This document shows, one piece after another, positions 56,066 to 64,000 of a stretch of 64,000 nucleotides of DNA. Where the stretch lies: positions 25,937,839 to 26,001,838 of the forward strand of contig CM049316.1 in assembly GCA_026874595.1 (NCBI GenBank). Direction: 5' to 3'. Position 1 is the first letter of the stretch. The number at the start of each line of letters is the position of its first letter. Source of the DNA: Sipunculus nudus (lineage: Eukaryota; Annelida; Sipuncula; Golfingiida; Sipunculidae). The position numbers and the translations under genes are program-made. The notes below the pieces were generated by a model. It did not search any database, was not told the DNA's origin, and saw only the letters and a program-made list of their open reading frames with translations.

Positions 56066-57240
56066 CAGGTGAAAGAATTACTTTTAAAAAACCACTATGT
56101 ATTTTTTGTCAATGGTGTAAAGACAAGGGAAATATAACGCGTTTTCGAGTTTATTTCAGATGCAATGCACTTTTGGTCGTCTTTACATTATGAATAAAAA
56201 CTAGGAGAATTGAGACGTTGAAAGAATGTACTTACCTGGAAGCGAGAGGATGAGGAACAATAAAAATGCCATGTGATGAAACAATATAACGTTCAAAACA
56301 TTATAATTCGTATTTTCTTTAAATTTGTTTAAATCATTTAAATGTTTTTGATTGTCGATATTTATATTTAACATACGACCGCAGAATCATCAACAAAAGC
56401 GAATTTGAGTCACTTTACAAGGGGACAACCCCTGGACAAAACAAAAATCACCAATATTTAGTATTTACCTAGTAGATTCCTATCAATTTAAACACGCCGT
56501 CCTATGTTCCAACTTATACCTTTCTACATACTGTCGAAAAGAACGATCATCCTTTTTTCGTAGGACAAATAGAATGAAAATACATATAAACAAAAATACA
56601 TATAAACAAAAATACATATAAACAAAAATACATATAGACAAAACCAACGGATGGACGAAAAGGCATCGTTCTAACATCCTAAAACTCGGAAGGATGAACA
56701 TGCATTGATGAGAAAGAATATAATACCATCCTAGCAATCGGAGAGTGATTTTGAAGAATGTTGCTTTCTTTAACTGCGTGTCGACTTACTGTCTTTGACC
56801 GGGGAAACAGAAAAGACGAGCGTTCATTTCGCTCAGCTGAGTTTGAACTTTCACTTGATTTGGCCCTGAATATGAAAAGGTCACTTGTCTTGAATAAATT
56901 TTTCGAAGATGAGAATTCAGATTAAGGGTCCTAGTACACTTTCCACAGGTATGGATAATTTCCATGGTCACAGACATGACCTGTATCGTCTTCAGAAATT
57001 AATCATATGGATGGAACCATCTTATGATCTATGTTCAAATTACGACACGGTGATTAGTTTAGCTACTCTCTTAAAAATTGCAACTATAATCATAAATTGT
57101 TTTTTTTTTTTTGGGGGGGGGGGGTTTATCGCTATTCTAACAACTTTTATAAATCATATTATGTGTGTGTTCTTTCTCTTTAAATTAAAACTCATATAAT
57201 TACCGTGTTATTTCATTTGCAATTATAACAGGAGTCCTTC
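56066..57240 (+). other. No gene; 16-bp minisatellite and T/G tract
   Basis: Four units of ATACATATAAACAAAA lie at about 56,580-56,645. A poly-T run passes into 12 G at 57,101-57,124. A GCTCAGCTGAG palindrome lies near 56,831. Confidence 0.65.
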
Positions 57241-57790
57241 AGGTATTGGTAATGGTGTCTTTTATTTTTGCAGAGGATGTAAGGGATGCGGTATTCGAAG
57301 ATCAAAGTCAAAGCAATAACGTAATGTTTGTTAGCACATTTTGGGAGGGGTCCATTTACACATCAAGGCGAGAACCCGGGGAAGCATTAAGGCTGGTTCT
57401 TTCCACTCAGTCTGCCGGTCACGCATCTTGGAGTGATGGAACACCATATTAGATTTTCGTCCTGGGCCTAGCGGGAATTCTGTTAATACAGTCACCGGCA
57501 AAATCATGGAAATGTACGAGCTGTCAGTGGAAAATCTTTGAAGCCCCTGAGTCTAAAGAGGTCGTCTCTTCAGTTCTTTCATGTCGGTCAATTAATGTGG
57601 TCCACAGCACGCTGTATTGTTTCACCGTATTTTTTCACCCCAGCTAGTCAGCCCCTTACATGTATGATATATTTGTCTGTCAATAATCTAGGCTTTTCTC
57701 TTTATTAGGTCATTGGCAAATCTAGATCCTTTGCTAGGATACATGAGATCATCGGCCAGCCACAAATGAGGCCAATATATACAAAATGTT
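57241..57790 (+). repeat. Dispersed repeat F2, with longest upstream part
   Basis: An acceptor-like TTTATTTTTGCAG (ending about 57,274) precedes a frame with EDVRDAVFEDQSQ and RLVLSTQSAGHASWSDGTPY that stops at 57,452. Just after the stop the same frame continues with IFV, as in the intact copy C frame (ETPYQVYV). The ACGAGCTGTCAG core is at 57,517. This is the best copy for asking whether F2 derives from an exon. Confidence 0.55.
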
Positions 57791-59139
57791 TATTTTTCGC
57801 ATGCACAAAGCTTTCTTTAAAAAAAAAACTACGGTTTATTGCATATTATCACGTCTATATCTTATAGGCATATTTGCTATCCAGAAAAATAAGATTTTAG
57901 GAATAAGGAATTAAACAAAAACACCTTGTCTGTTTGGATGGATGGAAATCATAATAATTATTTTATTCTTAGCTACTGCTAATGCATCTTGCTGCGTACC
58001 GGATGGCGCTAATAACTGTTACCTGCATATATATGGATGGGATCCATTTAATACTCACGCTTAGCTGTCAGGATTAATTATAATTTTCCCCGAAAAACTG
58101 CATATGCCGGAGCGTATTAAATTAACAATTTCCATTATCTTCAGGTGTCCCCTTTTTAAATGTTAAAGATGTCCCGTAGAGGACCGTCAGACCGTCCAAA
58201 ACATTGTTGTCCAGGCTCCTGTCATCTGGGCAATCGTCGACAATCCAAACACATTCCCAAATTGTAATATTGGTAATAATCACCCAACCAGGTGGCTATT
58301 ATACATATATGTCCTCGGTTGATTGGTTTGTTTGTCAGCAACATTAAGCAAATTATTCATGATAGGCTTTGAATAAATTTTGTTGAGAGTTTGGGTAACA
58401 CCTCAGGAATTAGCCGCCTCCAGCGACGAAACGTCTTGCAGCGTTAACGGACGAATGTTTCGTCGCCTCCCCTTTCACAGAGGGAACTGGTGTTTGAACA
58501 CGTTACGATCGTATTTTCCGGAAAAGGCAGTTTTCCTATCAGTTTCACGGATGGGGTGACATTAATACTTCTTGACCATGGCAAAAATATCCTATTTTCA
58601 AGACAACCGAAATATATTATGTATTTTGGTCTAAGAAGACTTGGGTCTTACTGTTCATTACCGCCATGACAGAAGCAGTAAGATGTATTCGTCGCGGCGA
58701 CAATGCTTTGTGTACTGGCCAATTTTATAAGGGGTATATGGACATATCTAAACTGGGAATTTATGCAATTAGCTTACCATAACAGAATTTTGTCTATAAA
58801 AATGGAGAAACCCGAGATAATGATGAGTTTTCTTTCTTAAATAGACACAGATCATACTGAGCTGAGAATCCCACCCAAGTGCATACATCGCGTGGTGACT
58901 AAAATGTACTCTCAGATGTATAACATTTTAGTCACCCTTGGTGGCTACCCAGGATTCAACAAATCGTAAGATTATAAAATGAACCCAATAACATGTTTAT
59001 GAGTCAAAAGATACTAAATCAGTGGCGCACGGCAGTTACTTTGTCCAGGTTGAGGTCCAGAGCCAATCATTGGTATTGGGGCTGCTTTGTTCTAGTGGTG
59101 GCCTGTGAGGGTGACTTCCGTTGAACCGTGTTATGTAGG
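57791..59139 (+). other. No gene; two hairpins
   Basis: A hairpin with 10-bp arms GCGACGAAAC/GTTTCGTCGC lies at 58,424-58,466, and a 14-bp one at 58,894-58,936. No gene-like frame was seen. Confidence 0.55.
58894..58936. repeat. Hairpin, 14-bp perfect stem, 15-bp loop
   Basis: GGTGACTAAAATGT (58,894-58,907) is the exact complement of ACATTTTAGTCACC (58,923-58,936). The flanks CCACCCAAG (about 58,871) and CTTGGTGG (58,937-58,944) extend the pairing after a gap. Confidence 0.85.
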
Positions 59140-59145
59140 TGTGTA

Positions 59146-60610
59146 CTAGAGCCCTGCGCGGGCCGGATTTTAAAGCCCGCATGCACCCGCCCCGCAAAGC
59201 AAACCTTCAGCCCGCAACCGCCCCGCCCCGCACCTATAAAGAAAAATTCGACCCGCACCCGCCCCGCATATTTAGCGCTCAATCCGCACCCGCCCCGTCC
59301 CGCATTTTTCCAAGAAATCAGCCCGCATTCAACCCGCAAATAAACATAAGAGACAACCAAAAAGGTAGCCAACTAAAAAAGATATGATTTATTTTCAGAT
59401 ATTAATAATGAATGACCATCTGCGTAGATAGCGTTATCATGTTTTGTTGATGCTATAGGACTTTCCTCCAGTTTTTTTTTCACAGGTAAGGACAAATGTA
59501 ATAGAATTAGCATGTATTTTTTTTTATTTTAAAGAATTACCAATTCCCAAAATGCAATTATTACTGGAAATGTCGCTACAGCAACTGGGGCACACTAATC
59601 AAATATTGCCATTGTGTCTCCTCTAAATATTTAAAGTAATTATAAATTCGGATATTTGACAAAGAGCTTAATCCTGTCCAGCGATGATCAGCTGATTAGC
59701 TGAAAGGGGAAGGGTATGGAAATGTACGGGGGGAGTCAGCTCCACATCATGGTTGTGTACACAAGAATAAAAATCAAATGAGCCCCATGGCATGCTCCTT
59801 ATCTCATTCTGCTTTGCTAATGCATTCCTCTAAACAAGCCAGGGCTCATTTGCTCATCCATAATAAGCACCCCTCAGTCTTTGTAATTAAAGTAAAGCCA
59901 TATTCAGCTGGTGACAGAGCCAGATGCACCCATACTGTGACTATTATAACATCACAGGCATCAGTAATCCTGTTGTTCTACCCTCAGCCATGTTACGTTA
60001 TATCTAAGACTGGCACCCCTCAGTCTTTGTAATTAAAGTAAAGCTATATTCAGCTGGTGACAGAGCCAGATGCACCCATACTGTGACTATTATAACATCA
60101 CAGGCATCAGTAATCCTGGTGCTCTACCCTCAGCCATGTTACGTTATATCTAAGACTGGCAACAAGTAAACGCCTTAATTGCTGAACAGTCTACAATTAT
60201 ACAACGCTATTCCCAGGTACATTTGCAATATTGTGAAAAGTGGTCTCTGCAAAGATGAATCTGTCTCAAAACTCAGCGAATTTATATTTCACATGTGCTA
60301 TATAGTAATTCAGAAAATTGAATAACCGAAGGAACATAAACAAACCTACAGTGCTTAACATTTAAGTAAATGTAATCATCTTCTCGCTATTTAACCATGT
60401 TTTCGGCCCGCAGAAACCCGCACTTAAATATCATGTAACCTGCCCTGCTGTAACATATCCCATCTTTTAGCCCGCACCCGCCCCGCAGAGAATTTTTTTC
60501 GACCCGCCCCGCCCCACAAAATCCTGAAAAACTCAGCCCGCGTGGGCCCCTGGGGCGGTTGCGGGCCCTCGCAGCCCGCGGGGCGGGTTTTTGCCCGCGC
60601 AGGGCACTAG
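59146..60610. mobile_element. 1,465-bp TIR transposon, non-autonomous
   Basis: The left end reads CTAGAGCCCTGCGCGGGC (59,146) and the right end, reversed, CTAGTGCCCTGCGCGGGC, an 18-bp inverted repeat with one mismatch. TGTGTA on both sides (59,140-59,145 and 60,611-60,616) is a candidate 6-bp target duplication. Subterminal zones are rich in CCCGCCCCGC. The middle is AT-rich with no transposase and contains a 146-bp direct duplication. The short open frames across the GC-rich ends are by-products of the repeat. Confidence 0.85.
59867..60160 (+). repeat. 146-bp direct duplication inside the transposon
   Basis: GCACCCCTCAGTCTTTG starts at 59,867 and again at 60,013. The two units differ by only a few bases (TTGTTC against TGGTGCTC), so the duplication is much younger than the segment copies. 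Confidence 0.92.
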
Positions 60611-60884
60611 TGTGTACACAGCAATTATGTTGATGCCCCTTATTCTATGTTGTCGGACAGAAGTTTTCTTTCAATGTTTCTTTGAACATAACCGTCACAG
60701 AGCGTTGATAAACAACAAGGTAAATACAATATAATACACCGAGTAATAAGTCTTGTGGCTACATCATATCATGTATGAAAATTTTAATCCATGCATTAAT
60801 TGAGAATTGAATGCAACATGCGGGAAATTAACCTAGAGTAGGAAAATCATTGTTATTATCATTTTTGTGGTAGATGCCAACTTC
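60611..60884 (+). other. No recognisable feature
   Basis: Short unique sequence between the transposon and an F2 copy. Confidence 0.45.
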
Positions 60885-61110
60885 TTTTCCACACCGGTTG
60901 TGCAAACTCTGTCCGAGGGTCATACCTCTCGTTGTGATGAAACGCCATAATATTGCTTATGTCTGGGAACTATCACGTGGCTGTACGAGTTGCCAGTCGA
61001 AATTTTGTCAAAGCCCCTGAGGGGAAAGGACCACCCCGCTGTACTTTCATATCAGCCTGTAAACGTGGTAACGTTGCGTTTATTATTTATTCTATTAGGG
61101 AATAGGTATG
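60885..61110 (+). repeat. Dispersed repeat F2, copy
   Basis: It contains TACGAGTTGCCAGTCGAAAT and CAAAGCCCCTGAGGGGAAAG, equivalent to 57,515-57,560. It is cut off on the right by an AT microsatellite. Confidence 0.6.
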
Positions 61111-61124
61111 GATTGTCTGTCATT

Positions 61125-61140
61125 AATGTGTATATATATG

Positions 61141-61180
<40 letters not shown>

Positions 61181-61234
61181 TAGATATATACACACATACA
61201 TTCATATATATATATATGTGTGTGTGTGTACATA
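61125..61234 (+). repeat. Compound (AT)n/(GT)n microsatellite
   Basis: AT runs with ATGTATGT and CACACATACA variants. Confidence 0.9.
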
Positions 61235-62235
61235 TGCAGATGTTTAATACACATTTCATATATATTACAATTAAGTATAAGGCTTAATATTATTATCTGA
61301 ATAGCATGGTGGGTGACTATATTGATAGCCCCGTCCCCCCTTGCTAAAGAGTGTTATGATAACCCCCCCCCCCCCCAAAAAAAAAAGGCGTGCTTCAAAC
61401 CCATGTGGTATGTTAGTTCATTGGCGGCAAGAAAACAAACGTTCTGTGAAACATATATACCTGTTGTAATCTTTCGAATTGGAATAAAAAAAATAATTAA
61501 ATTGTTGAAATAATCCGTGCATCCAGGAAAAGTGGACGAAATATGCCTATATTGAAGTATCAAAAAGTGAAAGATGCCATAACACGGGGTGAATTGATTT
61601 TTTGTAAGACAAGGACGAAGTACAGATGGCGCCAAATACTGTCGAAGGGACAGTTGGGGGGGAGCGATATTCTTCAGTTTCTTATAAAAAATACCGATTA
61701 CAGCGCCAATGGTATTATCTTATTGCACCAGTATGGCCTGAATTTTCAAAATGTTTTCACACCATACGAATTTGTACCCTCTCTTTATGGTCTCTCAATT
61801 TAAAACCCTTTCCCTCCACGCAGTAAATATAAGTAGGGTACAAATTTAAAGACCTGAAGTAATGTGTTCCTGATATAGTTTTAATATTGCCGCTTTGACA
61901 TATTTAAACTGATCTTTGAGACTCATAATGTGCGTATTCATGCAAATCATTCGACTGGTCAAACATTTGTTATTTCATTATTTTTTATCCTCTATCCCTC
62001 AACACCACTTTATATGTTTGTAAACCAAATATATCGGATGATCAACAGGATACCTAGTTCTAGGTCAAATGGTGTAAAGTTATATTTAATATGGCACATA
62101 TGTTAGGTTTTGATGGTGGTTTGCGCACTATCGCGTGCATGGCGCGAAGTATTGTGTAAACTATACATATCAACAAGACGTTATAAATATGAATTCAACT
62201 ATAAATAACAAAGGACAATCTTTAAGAACAAGAAA
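61235..62235 (+). other. No recognisable gene; poly-C/poly-A tract
   Basis: 14 C followed by 10 A lie at 61,363-61,386. Two overlapping frames at 61,543-61,826 have no recognised similarity. Confidence 0.5.
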
Positions 62236-62565
62236 TCTGCACTCTAAGGAATGCAAGCCTCCGCCGTTATGGCAAAATGCTCCCGAACCCATGTTTGCTT
62301 TCACTTATTCGGCCAATATTCTAAGGGTCATTCATTCTTAAATGACTGTACATTTGTGAATACTAGTTTTCCTTGATGACGTTCCTGAATCCGGATCATG
62401 TGCCGGAGTCAACACCATATCTAATCGATTCTTAATCGGTCAATTCCCGAAATGCCCTGAACATTTCATGATATGGCATTCATGACTACATGAGTTGTGT
62501 TCTGAACAAGCACGCAGACAAACACACACAAACATGCACACGAAGGGCGGGGGGGGGGGGGGGAT
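62236..62565 (-). repeat. RTE-tailed element IR1, copy 8 (most complete)
   Basis: On the minus strand it starts at a poly-C run, then CCCTTCGTGTG, passes CATGATCCGGATTCAGGAA (about 62,400) and ends GGCGGAGGCTTGCATTCC followed by TTAGAGTGC at about 62,236-62,262. The GGCGGAGG...GCATTC...GAGTGC end is the clearest RTE-type tail in the window. Confidence 0.72.
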
Positions 62566-63408
62566 TGGTTATGCCCTCTTGGCGGAGGCAGCTAAAAGTT
62601 ACAGTAAGATTTATTCTTGAAAAGCCTCTTTCAAGGTAAAGGAGTCCAGTGTTTGAGAGAGTATACAGGTATAGATGTTTTCGAAAGATCGCCGACTCTC
62701 GAGATTTAGTTAAGGAAACAAAATGTACAAGAGCAGGATGCCCAGACGGGACGAGCGTCATATTTCGCCGCCAATCGCCAGGTCGGCATGAGAATTAGCC
62801 GAGGCGGAAACCAACTTGTCATCGTCCTGCCGAGCTATCTGTCTGCTTCTGATTATCTTGGGATATCACTGACAGCATAATAAAACATTCCAGACTCTCC
62901 CATGTTCTTAGATCTTGCATAGGCTCTGCAGCGTTTTTAAAAGTGTGTGTGTGTGGGGGGGGGGGGCACATTCCGGAGGGGGGGGGGGCGCACACACACA
63001 TATATTTATATAGTAGGGTTTTGAGCGGAGGCCATTCTGCAAGTGAACCCAGTTTGAGGGCGCGTGAGCGGCCGAAAGGGGGTGGTTGTGGGTTTTAAAA
63101 AAAATTTGAAAATAATCAGCCAATCGGAGATACGGTGGCAGACATACCGGCCTGTGGTCGGACGGCAGGCAGAAATCTCCCATACATGCAGAATAATATA
63201 CGAATATATTGGGTTATTACGGAATATATCACACACATGGTACGTGTCGTTGGAGTGATAAGAAACTTATTTAAAGTTCAAGCGGGTTTATATTTGATGT
63301 GACACGATACTTGTAAGCCATGAGGCGTTTTAAAAAATGACGAAAATATTTGCATCCTCATGGGGCCTTATAATGCGTTCCTCAGACATAGATGTTGAGG
63401 CACTCTGA
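62566..63408 (+). other. No gene; two poly-G tracts
   Basis: G runs of 12 and 11 lie at 62,955 and 62,978, flanked by GT and CA runs. The open frames here are produced by those low-complexity tracts. Confidence 0.55.
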
Positions 63409-63573
63409 CAGGCCAGGAAACTGGCTGTAATGTCAGAGGGCCGATCTGGCGCTAGTTATGCCCCTGTGCTCTGGAACAGTTTGCCGGACTATATAAAGCA
63501 ATCAGATTTTATTGATATATTTAAACGTTCATTGAAGACTCACTCTTTCAGGCAAGCCTATGATAATATTTAA
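63409..63573 (+). pseudogene. C-terminal tail of a LINE reverse transcriptase, 5'-truncated
   Basis: After an in-frame stop at 63,406 the frame reads 54 codons plus TAA, containing APVLWNSLPDYIKQSD and FKRSLKTHSFRQAYD. This is the standard closing motif (LWNSLP, then a spacer, then FK..LKTHLF) of many CR1/L2/Jockey-like polymerases. The catalytic domain is missing, so the copy is dead. It differs from the tail at 39,841 and is probably another lineage. The following 200 bases are its 3' UTR. Confidence 0.88.
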
Positions 63574-63790
63574 TGTAAATGTTAGATTATATGCTATGTT
63601 TAAGTATTTAGTATTATGACATTTAATTGATCTTAACACTACATTGTGTTTTAAATATATACTAAGTATTGTCATTTATTTTAAATGTATGTGATTGCTA
63701 TTCAAATATTATATTGTTATGCCCTTTCAGCAGGGTCTTGTATTCTTGATATGTGCGCATGATAAGAATGAATTATTATTATTATTATTA
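63574..63790 (+). mobile_element. 3' UTR and (ATT)n tail of the LINE remnant
   Basis: The sequence ends in GAATTATTATTATTATTATTA at about 63,768-63,789, the kind of microsatellite tail expected at the 3' end of this type of LINE. Confidence 0.75.
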
Positions 63791-64000
63791 AATATGTGTA
63801 CCAAATTGATTATATTTATACCCTATTATAGTCTTTTTCCATTCTTGATAAAACTTCAGATCCGTTACTGGGTTTTTAATTTTACTAAAAACCATAGGCA
63901 TGTATGGTATGACTCACAAAACAAGTATTACTTACACGAAGTTGTGATTACCAAATAAATGTTACCATGAACAATTAATATTCAGAAAACTCACTGATTT
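63791..64000 (+). other. No recognisable feature
   Basis: AT-rich flank to the right edge. Confidence 0.5.

Noticed and set aside
59067-59387. Arg/Pro/Gly-rich frames on both strands
   Set aside because: They come from the GC-rich CCCGCCCCGC subterminal repeats of the transposon.

Overview
The window looks like nuclear DNA from an animal, most likely a marine invertebrate and possibly a mollusc or other lophotrochozoan; the taxon is an inference from repeat style, not from a marker gene. It is AT-rich and full of (AT)n microsatellites and poly-G/C runs. The longest open frame is 151 codons and there is no operon-like gene packing. The recognisable protein remnants are C-terminal tails of LINE reverse transcriptases. 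No complete protein gene could be recognised.

The first 40 kb is dominated by a large, old, direct segmental repeat. Copy A (1 to about 17,930, open at the left edge), copy B (about 19,353-31,815) and copy C (about 33,310-39,645, truncated) share the same order of blocks with obvious but incomplete identity. Because three related copies lie side by side, each one shows filled and empty sites for mobile elements in the others. Copy A has gained a tandem-structured DNA element (5.2-6.8 kb), a solo LTR with a tRNA-derived SINE inside it (7.6-8.65 kb), and about 4 kb (12.96-17.0 kb) holding a palindrome-bearing tandem array. Copy B has gained a 764-bp terminal-inverted-repeat element (27.7-28.5 kb) and carries an LTR-flanked inversion (25.2-26.6 kb). 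Copy C lacks the LTR. The spacer between B and C (31.8-33.3 kb) contains a CpG-richer, hairpin-bearing stretch with several promoter-like motifs and a Penelope-like terminus with a hammerhead-like core.

The last 24 kb is a patchwork of dispersed repeats: an RTE-tailed short element, two more solo LTRs with 4-bp target duplications, a TTAA-flanked MITE, a 1,465-bp transposon with CTAG...CTAG ends, copies of a 250-400 bp family here called F2, and two 5'-truncated LINE tails. The only gene-like candidate is a two-exon frame at 47,292-47,603 that would encode a 42-residue secreted peptide; it is unproven.

The genes do not work together in any pathway visible here. The story is of repeated duplication, transposition and rearrangement. 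Percent identities were not computed, and all element boundaries were read by eye.
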